This document shows positions 1 through 9,500 of a DNA stretch of 64,000 nucleotides, one piece after another. The DNA is from Flavobacterium ginsenosidimutans. Its GTDB lineage: Bacteria > Bacteroidota > Bacteroidia > Flavobacteriales > Flavobacteriaceae. Both the position numbers and the translations under genes were made by a program. Position 1 is the first letter of the stretch. Each line of letters opens with the position of its first letter. Under the pieces are notes generated by a model. The model did not search any database. It worked only from the letters and a program-made list of their open reading frames with translations, and was not told where the DNA came from. Location: positions 310,001-374,000 of the forward strand of contig NZ_QJRJ01000081.1 of assembly GCF_003254625.1 (NCBI RefSeq), written 5' to 3'.

Positions 1-1
1 A

Positions 2-79
2 GTAATTCCAAAAGAAAGAGAAAAGGACATTATAAATCTGTTAGGAAAATCCGAAGCAGAGAAAACGAAATTAAACTAA
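2..79 (+). CDS. 3' end of an upstream gene (partial)
   Basis: An open frame enters from the left edge and ends at a TAA at 77-79, giving 25 C-terminal residues that begin VIPKEREKDI and end KTKLN. The next start codon (ATG at 95) follows after 15 bases on the same strand, so the two genes are probably co-transcribed. Too little is visible to name the protein. Confidence 0.55.
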   Translation, partial: VIPKEREKDIINLLGKSEAEKTKLN

Positions 80-94
80 CTATTGCCAATCAAA

Positions 95-2554
95 ATGATA
101 AAGAAATTAATAAGTGGTGCTGTTTTGTCCATGCTTTTGACCACAAACGGACAAGCACAATCAGTTCAAAATACTGATAAACAAATTGTTAAAGTCGACT
201 TTGATTTTTTTCAAAGAAGATTGGAAGAAGTTCATGACCCAAGTTACGATTCGTGGGTGATTAACGAAGGAAAAGAAGAAGAGAAATCATTTAATAATGT
301 GTCTTTTAAGTTAAAAGGAAACTTTACTTCAAAATGGTATAAAGTTGGGATGAGTGCTCCACATTATAACAAATTGGGAAGTGACGGTTTGGTTACAGCT
401 GAAAATTTAGAATTGAAAATCAGCGGATTGAAAGCAGGAAAACATACACTTTTGACTTTTCATAATGCTTTTGATGTCATTACTGGAAAAACTTTTTCTC
501 CAATCAAAATCTACGTAAACGGAAAACTTCAGGAAACGGTAAATGCCAGTCAGAGAGCGAATTCAAAAGTAGATGCGGCAATGGCATATATTACTTTTAC
601 TGCCGAAAAAGGCAAAGATGTAATTGTTCGTTTTGAAATTGACTCAACAAATAATCCTGATATTGTAAAACAAATTGTAATTAATGGTTTTGAAATTGAT
701 ACGCCAAACTTGATGAATCAGGCGCGTACCCCAGAACCAAAAAACAGAGACGAACACGTTGAAGTAAATAAAAATTTGATCCTAAAATGGGATGCTCCAA
801 ATAGTGTTGCAGCGCATAATTTGTATTTTGGCGAAGACAAAAATGCTGTAGAAAATGCAACAGAATCTTCAAAAGAATTCAAAGGAAAACTGATTGATAA
901 AAATTTTGCAGTTTCAGATTTATACAGCGGTACCACTTATTATTGGAGAGTAGATGAATTGGATAATAAAGGTGAAGTTACTCAAGGAAATGTATGGTCT
1001 TTTAAACCAGCACAATTAGCATTTCCGGGAGCAGAAGGTTACGGACGTTACGCAGTTGGGGGACGTGGTGGAAAAGTAATTGAAGTAACGAATTTAAATG
1101 ACGACGGACCAGGAAGTTTACGCGATGCGATTAATCAGGAAATTGGACCAAGAACGATTGTTTTTACTGTTTCGGGAAATATTAAACTAGAATCGAGATT
1201 AGTGGCAAATCAGCCCTATATTACTATTGCTGGACAAACTGCTCCGGGTGAAGGAATTACGATTAGCAGAGCCCCCATTGGATTAACTGGAAATGATGGT
1301 GTAATGAGATTTCTAAAAGTTCGTATTGGAGGAGGCAGAACGTTTGACGGAATGGGATTAACGGGCGCTGATTATAGTATTATTGATCACTGTTCGATTA
1401 GCTGGACAATTGATGAATCGTTTAGTTCGCGTGGTGCGCATCATATCACTTTACAACGAACTTTAATTTCAGAAGCTTTAAACGTTGCGGGACACGATAA
1501 ATATCCTGCCGGAAAAATGCACGGTTTTGCCGCGACGATTGGCGGTGATATTGGAAGTTTTCACCATAATTTATTGGCACATAATCAAGGTCGTAACTGG
1601 AGTATTGGTGGTGGCTTAAATGGTGACGGTTATTACACAGGAAGATTGGATATCACAAACAATGTGGTTTACAACTGGGGAGGAAGAACAACTGACGGAG
1701 GAGCAAACGAAGTGAATTTTGTAAATAACTTTTACAAACCGGGCGCTTCAACTACCATATTTGTAGCCTTAAACGCGCAACACGAAGGTGTCGGAAAAGG
1801 AATGCAGCGTTACTATTTTAACGGAAACATAATGCCAGGTTATTTTGATGAGAAATCTCAGGATAAAGGCAGAAAATCGACTATAAGTCATAACGAGAAA
1901 GTAGATTATGAAACTTTTGTAGACAAACCATTTTTTCCTTCGTATGTAGAAACACAATCAGCGAAAGCGGCGTATAAAAATGTGCTTTCGGATGTTGGTG
2001 CCAATCAGCCGTTTTTTGATAAACACGATAACAGAATTATAGAGGAAACTTTAAAAGGAACTTTTACTTACAAAGGCAGTAAAAGTGGCTTAGGCGGTAT
2101 GATCGATAACGAACAAGATGCAGGCGGATGGCCAAATTTTGCTTCAGAAACTCGTCCGGCAGATTGGGATACAGATCATGACGGGTTGCCAAATTGGTGG
2201 GAAAAAGCTTTTGGTTTAAACGAAAATTCATCTGTTGGAGATTTTTCAGATGCCAATCAAGATACGGACAGAGACGGATTTACACAGTTGGATAATTATT
2301 TAGACTGGTTAGCGCAGCCTCATTATTTTATCAATCTAAAAGATAAAAAGACTTTAAGTGCAGCAGATTATTTCAAGGGTTATGAAAACAAACCAGTTTA
2401 TACTTTCTCTGATCTTAAAAATGGAAAAGTGGTTTTAAAAGGAAAAGAAATTCAGTTTACAACTGTTGAAAAAGGATTCGCTTCTTTCGTTCTAACCGTA
2501 AAAGATGCAGACGGAGATTCAATGAGCAGAATGATTAATTTCTTCGTAAACTAG
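95..2554 (+). CDS. Secreted multidomain pectate lyase (PL1)
   Basis: Predicted to cleave de-methylated homogalacturonan by beta-elimination outside the cytoplasm. ATG at 95 is preferred over an in-frame TTG at 83 because it gives a clean signal peptide (MIKKLISGAVLSMLL...GQAQ). Residues about 30-215 look like a carbohydrate-binding or malectin-like beta-sandwich, and about 220-305 like a fibronectin type III module (TTYYWRVDELD). The PL1 beta-helix starts at A309 with AFPGAEGYG and the GGRGGKVIEVTNL motif, and continues through ITIAGQTAPGEG and DHCSISWTIDE (D431). A Calcium-binding, thrombospondin-3-like stretch rich in Asp (DTDHDGLPNWWEKAFG) lies near 690-735, followed by a short beta domain. 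At 819 residues it is longer than the other two PL1 enzymes here. The lyase family is clear; the accessory domains are inferred from patterns. Confidence 0.9.
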   Translation: MIKKLISGAVLSMLLTTNGQAQSVQNTDKQIVKVDFDFFQRRLEEVHDPSYDSWVINEGKEEEKSFNNVSFKLKGNFTSKWYKVGMSAPHYNKLGSDGLVTAENLELKISGLKAGKHTLLTFHNAFDVITGKTFSPIKIYVNGKLQETVNASQRANSKVDAAMAYITFTAEKGKDVIVRFEIDSTNNPDIVKQIVINGFEIDTPNLMNQARTPEPKNRDEHVEVNKNLILKWDAPNSVAAHNLYFGEDKNAVENATESSKEFKGKLIDKNFAVSDLYSGTTYYWRVDELDNKGEVTQGNVWSFKPAQLAFPGAEGYGRYAVGGRGGKVIEVTNLNDDGPGSLRDAINQEIGPRTIVFTVSGNIKLESRLVANQPYITIAGQTAPGEGITISRAPIGLTGNDGVMRFLKVRIGGGRTFDGMGLTGADYSIIDHCSISWTIDESFSSRGAHHITLQRTLISEALNVAGHDKYPAGKMHGFAATIGGDIGSFHHNLLAHNQGRNWSIGGGLNGDGYYTGRLDITNNVVYNWGGRTTDGGANEVNFVNNFYKPGASTTIFVALNAQHEGVGKGMQRYYFNGNIMPGYFDEKSQDKGRKSTISHNEKVDYETFVDKPFFPSYVETQSAKAAYKNVLSDVGANQPFFDKHDNRIIEETLKGTFTYKGSKSGLGGMIDNEQDAGGWPNFASETRPADWDTDHDGLPNWWEKAFGLNENSSVGDFSDANQDTDRDGFTQLDNYLDWLAQPHYFINLKDKKTLSAADYFKGYENKPVYTFSDLKNGKVVLKGKEIQFTTVEKGFASFVLTVKDADGDSMSRMINFFVN

Positions 2555-2559
2555 AAAAG

Positions 2560-2662
2560 TTTCACGCAGATTTTAGCTGATTTAGGCAGATCTGCGCAGA
2601 TTTTAATTTTAAAGAATAGAAATCAATAAATATCTGCTAAAATCTGCAAGATCTGCGTGAAA
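2560..2662. repeat. CGCAGAT-family inverted repeat
   Basis: The arms TTTCACGCAGAT and ATCTGCGTGAAA at the two ends are exact inverse complements, and the interior is made of further AGATTTNGC-type words. It fills the gap between the PL1 gene and the next CDS. Related copies lie at 19927-20023, 21631-21725, 35751-35827 and inside 39912-40051. Confidence 0.85.
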
Positions 2663-2712
2663 AATTAAGCTCTCGTAGATTCAGCAGATCAGGCAGATAA
2701 AATAAATTCAAA

Positions 2713-4731
2713 ATGAAAAAGAACATCATCATATCCTCTTTATTTCTTTCAACCGTAATCTTTGCGCAGAACAAAGGCTTGGTTGCGAATTCAGAAAGTC
2801 CATATTCGAAACTGCAGAGTGTAGGCCTGCAAGATGTAAAATGGACAAACGGATTCTGGAAAGAACAATTTGATGTAGAAACCAAAAACACACTTCCGTA
2901 TATGTGGGATTTGTATCATAACGATGAAATTTCGCATGCTTATAAAAACTTCGAAATCGCAGCAGGTTTAAGTAAAGGAACTTTCAAAGGCCCTTCGTTT
3001 CATGATGGCGATTTCTACAAGATTTTTGAAGGAATGGCTGCAACTTATGCCGTAACAAAAGATAAAAAACTAGATGTCGAAATGGATAAAGCCATTGCGC
3101 TTTTCGCCAAAGTACAGCGCAAAGACGGTTATATTCATACTCCAGTTTTAATCGATGAACGCTGGGGGACTTTAGGCCCAGAAGAAGTAAAGAAACAATT
3201 GGGTTTTGAGAAATACAATATGGGACATTTAATGACTGCGGCTTGTATTCATTATCGTGCCACAGGAAAAACAAACTTCCTTAATATTGCAAAAGGTGTT
3301 GCCGATTTCTTGTATGATTTTTACAAAAAAGCTTCGCCAGAATTGGCTCGAAATGCTATTTGTCCGTCGCATTATATGGGAATTGTCGAAATGTACAGAA
3401 CGACTAAAAATCCGAAATATCTGGAATTAGCTAATAATTTAATTGACATTCGCGGAACTACAAATGATGGAACCGATGATAATCAAGACAGAGTTCCGTT
3501 TAGACAGCAAACAACTGCAATGGGGCACGCTGTAAGAGCAAATTATCTTTATGCCGGAGTTGCCGATTTGTATGCTGAAACGGGGGAAAAGAAATTACTA
3601 GATAATTTAGAATCAATTTGGGATGATGTAACGTATCGCAAAATGTACATTACTGGTGGCTGTGGTTCTTTATACGACGGCGTTTCGCCAGACGGAACGT
3701 CTTATGATCCAACTGTGGTTCAGAAAATCCATCAAGCGTATGGAAGACCTTTTCAATTGCCAAATGCAACCGCTCATACCGAAACCTGTGCTAATATTGG
3801 AAATGTGTTATGGAATTGGAGAATGCTTCAAATTACAGGAGATGCCAAATATGCTGACATTGTTGAATTAGCATTATACAATAGTGTGCTTTCGGGAATG
3901 GATTTAGAAGGAGAAAAATTCCTTTACAATAATCCGCTGAATGTTTCAAATGATTTGCCATTTCATCAAAGATGGGGTAATGAACGTGAAGGTTATATCG
4001 CATTATCAAACTGTTGTGCGCCAAACGTAACCAGAACAATTGCCGAAGTTGGAAATTATGCGTACAATATTTCGAAAGAAGGTTTGTATGTAAATTTATA
4101 CGGAAGTAATCAGTTAAGAACGAAATCTTTAAATGGAGAAGAAATTGAAATTGAACAGCAAACTAATTATCCTTGGGACGGAAAAATAACTTTGAAAATT
4201 GTAAAAGTACCAAAAGATTTACAGACTTTCTTTTTAAGAATTCCGGGCTGGAGTCAGAATGCGGAAGTATCGGTAAATAATGCAAAGATTACTGATAAAA
4301 TCATTTCTGGAACTTATCTGCAATTAAACCAAAAATGGAAAAAAGGAGATGTGATCGAATTGAATCTTCCAATGCCTGTTGAATTAATGGAAGCTAATCC
4401 GTTGGTTGAAGAAGTTAAAAATCAGATAGCCGTAAAAAGAGGACCTCTGGTGTATTGTTTAGAATCGGATCAGCTTCCTGCGAAAATAAGTGTAAATGAT
4501 GTGGCTTTGAATTTGAAATCGAATTTTGCAACAAATAATTTTACCTTGAATAATAGAAATTTAGTAAGCATTGATGCAGAAGCTGTTATAAATTCGAATA
4601 ATTCATGGAATAAATCTTTGTACAAACCGCTTTCTTCTAAGGATGCAACGGCAGTATCTGTAAAATTGATTCCGTATTTTGCTTGGGGAAATAAAGGAAA
4701 AGGCGAAATGACGGTTTGGATGTCGCATTAA
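2713..4731 (+). CDS. DUF1680 glycoside hydrolase (GH127/GH146), beta-L-arabinofuranosidase-like
   Basis: A 672-residue exported (alpha/alpha)6-barrel enzyme. Members of this fold release beta-L-arabinofuranose, and one GH127 member removes aceric acid from RG-II. The signal peptide is residues 1-19 (ending FAQ). Family hallmarks visible are the KWTNGFWKEQFD opening, PSFHDGDFYK, the TAHTETCANIGN motif (E357, C359) and the SNCCAP motif (C434, C435). In GH127 structures these supply a Glu and three Cys around a metal, with one Cys as the nucleophile. All are intact here, so the enzyme should be active. A C-terminal beta-sandwich region follows from about 440. It lies between a pectate lyase and a pectinesterase in the same orientation. 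GH127 versus GH146, and the exact sugar, cannot be settled by eye. Confidence 0.85.
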   Translation: MKKNIIISSLFLSTVIFAQNKGLVANSESPYSKLQSVGLQDVKWTNGFWKEQFDVETKNTLPYMWDLYHNDEISHAYKNFEIAAGLSKGTFKGPSFHDGDFYKIFEGMAATYAVTKDKKLDVEMDKAIALFAKVQRKDGYIHTPVLIDERWGTLGPEEVKKQLGFEKYNMGHLMTAACIHYRATGKTNFLNIAKGVADFLYDFYKKASPELARNAICPSHYMGIVEMYRTTKNPKYLELANNLIDIRGTTNDGTDDNQDRVPFRQQTTAMGHAVRANYLYAGVADLYAETGEKKLLDNLESIWDDVTYRKMYITGGCGSLYDGVSPDGTSYDPTVVQKIHQAYGRPFQLPNATAHTETCANIGNVLWNWRMLQITGDAKYADIVELALYNSVLSGMDLEGEKFLYNNPLNVSNDLPFHQRWGNEREGYIALSNCCAPNVTRTIAEVGNYAYNISKEGLYVNLYGSNQLRTKSLNGEEIEIEQQTNYPWDGKITLKIVKVPKDLQTFFLRIPGWSQNAEVSVNNAKITDKIISGTYLQLNQKWKKGDVIELNLPMPVELMEANPLVEEVKNQIAVKRGPLVYCLESDQLPAKISVNDVALNLKSNFATNNFTLNNRNLVSIDAEAVINSNNSWNKSLYKPLSSKDATAVSVKLIPYFAWGNKGKGEMTVWMSH

Positions 4732-4771
4732 AATGATTGTCGTAAACTTTTGACAAAGTTTTTACCTTCAG

Positions 4772-4875
4772 TTTGTCATTCCGAGGAACGAGGAATCACA
4801 CTCGGGAATCGACAAAGATTGGATACATTCAATGCGGAGTTTCTAGTGTGATCTTTCCTTCGTCAAGATGACAAA
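4772..4875. repeat. TTTGTCATTCC-family inverted repeat
   Basis: Begins TTTGTCATTCCGAGG and ends CGTCAAGATGACAAA, so the ends are inverted. The interior holds AATCACACT / AGTGTGATC and the words GACAAAGATTGG and GCGGAGTTTCT shared with copies elsewhere. It is the first of about eight copies in this window (also at 16534, 21526, 33748, 35634, 40971, 43853 and a tandem one near 43960). It starts 40 bases after the GH127 stop codon. Confidence 0.85.
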
Positions 4876-4900
4876 ACAAAACGAATAAATAAAAAAAGAA

Positions 4901-5887
4901 ATGAAATATATTCTAACTCTATTTTTAATAACGACATTGGCAATATCAGCTCAAACGCTCGATAACAAATTAGCATTAACCGTTGCTCAAGACGGTTCTG
5001 GAGATTTTAAAACCATTCAGGAAGCAGTAAATAATGTAAAAGATAATTCAGAGAAACGTGTTGTAATCACTATAAAACCAGGAAAGTATGTCGAGAAATT
5101 GGAAATTCCAGCTTCAAAACCCTTTATTACTTTAAAAGGTTTAGACAGAAATAAAACTATTATTTCATTTGATGATTATTCAGGGAAACCGCTTCGAGAA
5201 CCAGATCCGTCGGGTAAAAAAGAATTTGGAACAGGAACTTCGTATTCTTTCATGATCAAAGGAAATGATTGTACGCTTGAAAATCTAACTGTAGAAAATA
5301 CAGCAGGACGAGTAGGACAGGCGGTGGCGCTTCATATTAAAAGTGACCGAGTTTTGGTGAAGAATTGTAATATCTTAGGAAATCAGGATACGCTTTATTT
5401 ATCAGAAGGAAATACGCGAACTTATTTTGAAAACTGTTTTATAAATGGTACAACCGATTTTATTTTTGGTGCTGCGACGGCTTATTTTTATAAATGTACG
5501 ATTGAAAGTTTAACCAATTCATACATAACCGCTGCGTCGACTCCGCAAGGACAGGCTTATGGTTTTGTTTTTGTTGATTGTAAACTTACTGCAAAAGACA
5601 AATCGGTTGATAAAGTATTTTTGGGAAGACCATGGAGACCTTACGCGCAAACGGTTTTTATTAATACAGATTTAGGTTCGCATATAATTCCCGAAGGTTG
5701 GAATGCTTGGCTTGATTCTCGATTTCCTGATAAAGATAAAACTGCTTATTATGCAGAATTTGGAAGTAAAGGTTCTAGTGCTAAAGATATTTCCCAAAGG
5801 GTTTCTTGGTCTCATCAATTAAAGAAAGAGGATATTAAAAAATACAATAGAGATTTAGTTTTAAATAAATGGAATCCGAAAGCGTAG
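4901..5887 (+). CDS. Pectinesterase (CE8)
   Basis: A 328-residue secreted pectin methylesterase that hydrolyses methyl esters of homogalacturonan, giving substrate for PL1 lyases and GH28. The signal peptide ends near residue 17 (TLAISAQ). The family landmarks are all present: GSGDFKTIQEAV at the start of the beta-helix, GNQDTLY (D163, acid/base), GTTDFIFG (D186, nucleophile) and LGRPWRPY (R243, W245). Length is normal for a single-domain bacterial CE8. It is the last gene before a strong terminator, so with the PL1 and GH127 genes it closes a first transcription unit. Function is as certain as sequence reading allows. Confidence 0.95.
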   Translation: MKYILTLFLITTLAISAQTLDNKLALTVAQDGSGDFKTIQEAVNNVKDNSEKRVVITIKPGKYVEKLEIPASKPFITLKGLDRNKTIISFDDYSGKPLREPDPSGKKEFGTGTSYSFMIKGNDCTLENLTVENTAGRVGQAVALHIKSDRVLVKNCNILGNQDTLYLSEGNTRTYFENCFINGTTDFIFGAATAYFYKCTIESLTNSYITAASTPQGQAYGFVFVDCKLTAKDKSVDKVFLGRPWRPYAQTVFINTDLGSHIIPEGWNAWLDSRFPDKDKTAYYAEFGSKGSSAKDISQRVSWSHQLKKEDIKKYNRDLVLNKWNPKA

Positions 5888-5928
5888 TTTAAATAAGTTC
5901 AACAGAACAAAAATAATTTTAACAAATG

Positions 5929-5958
5929 CCCGCTGATACTGATGTCAGCGGGTTTTTT
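5929..5958 (+). terminator. Rho-independent terminator after CE8
   Basis: The 8-bp stem CCCGCTGA / TCAGCGGG with an 8-base loop is followed at once by six T. It separates the CE8 unit from the SusC/SusD unit. Confidence 0.85.
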
Positions 5959-6074
5959 ATTGGGTTTTCTTAAGTAAGAAAAACGTCGAAAAATAGCGTT
6001 TACATTTTGTTGGTCAGAAATTACTTTTAAAAATTAATTTTTTTATTAAAAATTATTTAATGTTTTTTTAAAGG

Positions 6075-6092
6075 TATCCTGTATATATCCTG
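6075..6092 (+). promoter_or_regulatory. Tandem TATCCTG half-sites (candidate regulator operator)
   Basis: TATCCTG occurs exactly twice, at 6075-6081 and 6086-6092, starting 11 bases apart (one helical turn). This is a typical layout for a dimeric response regulator. Similar pairs occur at 6398-6414 and 38631-38647, each before a PUL gene. Binding by a PUL regulator such as an HTCS is inferred, and none is encoded in the window. Confidence 0.4.
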
Positions 6093-6397
6093 CGTATATT
6101 TTTACAGGTTTTTTATTACGAAATGAACTCGTTTTAGTTAATTATCTCTATCGTTTTCGTAAAAAATGACTTTTTATAAGCGCTTAGATATCAGTAGGTA
6201 TAGTAATAAGTTTTGCAGAATAAATAACAGATGTTTATTTTTGATGTAAATCTTATCGTTTTTTAGTGAAAATGGGTTTATAAATTTTGTTTTAAGCAAA
6301 CATTTGTCTTAAATATTTTGTTTCGTTTATTTTTTCCTTTTGTTTTTTATTAATATTGTTTTTTTTGAGTCTTTTTTTTCCAAATTATACGATTAAA

Positions 6398-6414
6398 CAG
6401 GATAGAGCAGGACG
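6398..6414 (-). promoter_or_regulatory. Inverted-orientation copy of the TATCCTG pair
   Basis: CAGGATA (6398-6404, the complement of TATCCTG) is followed 10 bases on by the degenerate CAGGACG (6408-6414). It lies just upstream of the possible -7 element and about 160 bases before the SusC start. Confidence 0.35.
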
Positions 6415-6434
6415 GTTCTAATATATCATCGTTA

Positions 6435-6442
6435 TATTTTTG
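6435..6442 (+). promoter_or_regulatory. Possible -7 element for susC
   Basis: TATTTTTG matches the Bacteroidota -7 consensus TAnnTTTG, but no TTTG stands about 19 bases upstream. That is compatible with an activator-dependent promoter, given the CAGGATA pair directly upstream. It leaves a leader of roughly 125 bases. Confidence 0.3.
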
Positions 6443-6575
6443 GAATACTAAAATAAATGTGTTTTAAACATTTAAAGAAAATGTTTTAAGATTCCTTTAA
6501 GGAAAATTATGTTACCATTAAGACACGTTTAAACATGACTAACTAACATTAATAACCTAACCAAAAAAAACATTT

Positions 6576-9500
6576 ATGAAACAAGCACTTATAAAAAGAT
6601 GTAGTTTTCTTTTGTTTGCACTGATGAGTGTACTGAGTTATGCTCAAAATCAAGTTACAGTAACGGGAACTGTTACAGACAATTTAGGAGGATTGTTGCC
6701 TGGAGTTAACGTAACTGAAAAATCTACCAAAAATTCAGTGACGACAGATTACAATGGAAAGTATCAAATCAAAGTTAAAAGTGGAGGTACTTTGGTTTTT
6801 TCTTTCATCGGAATGAAAAAAATAGAATTGCCTCTTAATAATCGTTCGATCGTTAATGCACAAATGCAAGACGATTTTAACCAATTAGAAAACATTGTTG
6901 TAGTAGGTTACGGAACTCAAAAGAAAAAGGAACTTACAGGAGCAATCGCAACGGTAAAACCAGATGATTTAATGGACTTGCCAGTGACCAACTTATCTGA
7001 CGCTCTAAAAGGTTTAGTTCCAGGTCTTGCTGTTACAAGTGGATCAGGACGTCCTGGAGATGCTGGAAGTATTCAAATTCGTCAATCATTCGGTTTTTCA
7101 AAAGATGGAAACTCAACTATTCCTTTAGTAATCATTGATGATATGATTCAGGTAGATCCAACTAATGGTAAACCTACATTGGAACAATTCAATAGATTAG
7201 ATCCGTCTGAGATTGAAAGTATTACGGTTTTAAAAGATGCTTCTGCAGCAATTTACGGTTCTCGTGCTTCGCAAGGTGCAATCGTAGTAAAAACAAAACG
7301 TGGTAAATCTGGTAAAGCAAAATTTACTTATAATAGCCAGTTTGCTGTAAACGATGCTATTAGCCACAGTAAAACTTTAAATGCTTATGAATTTGGAGTT
7401 TTCAGCAATAGATTTTTAACTTCTCAAACTCCAAATATAGATCCAGTTAAATTGTATTCTGCTTCTGAATTAGAAGAAATGAAAAGTTTAGATTATAACT
7501 GGTTAGATGAAGCTTGGAAACCTGCTATTCAGCAAAAACACTCTTTCAATGTAAGTGGAGGTAGCGAAGATATTACTTATTTTGCTGGTGCAACTTATCT
7601 TACTCAAGATGCCAATTTAGGATATCAGAAATATGATAAATGGAATTTCCGTACAGGAATTAATGCAAAAATCGCTAAGAACTTAGATTTCTCTGCTTCT
7701 GTTTCTGGTAATTCAGGAACAATTGATAAATCTTTTACTAAAGCTTCTGCAAATATTAGTGACGGAAGCTACGGTTCTGCAGCAGGTGGAGAGCAAGCAG
7801 ATTACGGATTCTTGTTACACATGCCTAAACATGTGCCGTGGGAAACGGTTGTAGATGGTAAGACATATTATATGTCTCCATTTCCTAACTCAAACAAAAA
7901 CCTAGGAAGTGCAAATGCCAACACTACAATTGCCGGATGGAACTATTTTGCCAACTTAAATAATGGTTCTCACCAAATTACAGACGATTATTCATATAAC
8001 GTGAATGCTTCGTTAAACTATAAATTAGCAGCTGTTAAGGGATTATCTTTCAAAGGAACTTACTCAAGAACGCAAAGTTCTTCTTATACAGAACAAATTC
8101 AGTTGCCATACGATTTGGCTAGAATTAGAAACTACGAAACAGAAGGAAATCACCTTGCTAGTGCAGCTGATCCATCTGTTTACAACGCGACAACTAATCC
8201 AAATGGAGATTATGTGATCGAAACTAACGTTAGAAATTCAAGAGTTTACTATAACAATAGCGATAGTAAAAGTACTCAAGGAGATTTTTTCATTAACTAT
8301 GATAGAACATTTGGAGATCACCAAATTGGAGCCATGGTAGGAGGAGAGGCTTCTGAAATTTACAATACATCTACTCGTTTAGCTTATGAGCAAACAGGGA
8401 AAGATTATTTAGGAGATTATCGTACAGCAGGAACATTAAGTGCTTCTAACAGTACTGCAACAAAAGTAGAAGGAGGTACACTTTCTTATTTTGGACGTTT
8501 AAATTATAACTACAAACAAAAATATTTATTCCAATTCCTTTTCCGTAGCGATGCTTCTACAAAGTTTGCTCCAGAAAATTATTGGGGATATTTTCCATCT
8601 GTTCAATTGGGTTGGGTAATGTCTAAAGAAGATTGGTTTGAAAAAGCTTTACCGTGGGTTGATTTCTTAAAACTTCGTTATTCTATTGGTAAAACTGGTA
8701 AAGATAATATTCAGCCTTGGAGATGGGTTCAATATTATGATGTTATTGTGGATAAAGGTTTCCAATTTGGACCTGCAGGAACTAACTCTGGAGGAGGAAA
8801 TAATGGAAACGGTGTAACTCCAAGGGTAACTCCTAATAGAGATGTTACTTGGGATACTACAGTAAAAAACAACATTGGTATTGACTTAACTGTTTTGAAA
8901 AACAGATTAAATTTTACTGCTGATTTCTATTATGATAAAACTACTAATATGTTAACAGACATGAGTAGTGCGGTTGGTGTGCCAATTTCTGCTGGTGGAG
9001 CTTATGCAGAACAAAACTATGCAGCTATTGATGCGTGGGGATCTGAGTTTAGCCTTAACTGGAGTGATAAAATCAAAAGCAATGTAAGTTATGATATAGG
9101 TATTAACTTTAGTTATGCTAATAATGAAGTGAAAAAATACCCAGACCAAGGAAATGTACTTCCATCTAACAATGCTACAAGAGAAGGACAGTCAGTAGGA
9201 TTTAATCCAGTTTGGGGATTTGCAGTTTGGAAAGGAACATCTACAGGAGACGGTATTTTACGTACAGACGAAGATATTGCTAACTATTGGGCTTACTTAA
9301 GCGAGCGTGCAACAGCTGTTGGAGGAACTCCAAAATACTTTGATATTACTACACCTTCTGGAATTAGAAAAGGATCTTTAGCTTATCAAGACGTTGCTGG
9401 ACAGCTTAATCCTGACGGATCTTTAGCCCCTGCTGATGGTCAAATCATGAAAGAAAATGATTATGTGAAATTGGCAAACAGCAGCAGAACTTATGGATTT

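Larger units (their letters stand above)
5959..6575. other. Long AT-rich promoter/leader region of the susCD unit
   Basis: About 617 bases without a credible gene lie between the CE8 terminator and the SusC start. The stretch is T-rich with runs of six or more T. It holds two paired TATCCTG-type sites (6075-6092 and 6398-6414) and a possible -7 element (6435-6442). No dispersed repeat of the kinds seen elsewhere occurs here, which suggests it is kept free for regulation. Confidence 0.6.

Noticed and set aside
5959..6575. Riboswitch or small gene in the susC leader
   Set aside because: No known motif or stable GC-containing structure was recognised; the stretch is simple AT-rich DNA with possible regulator sites only.
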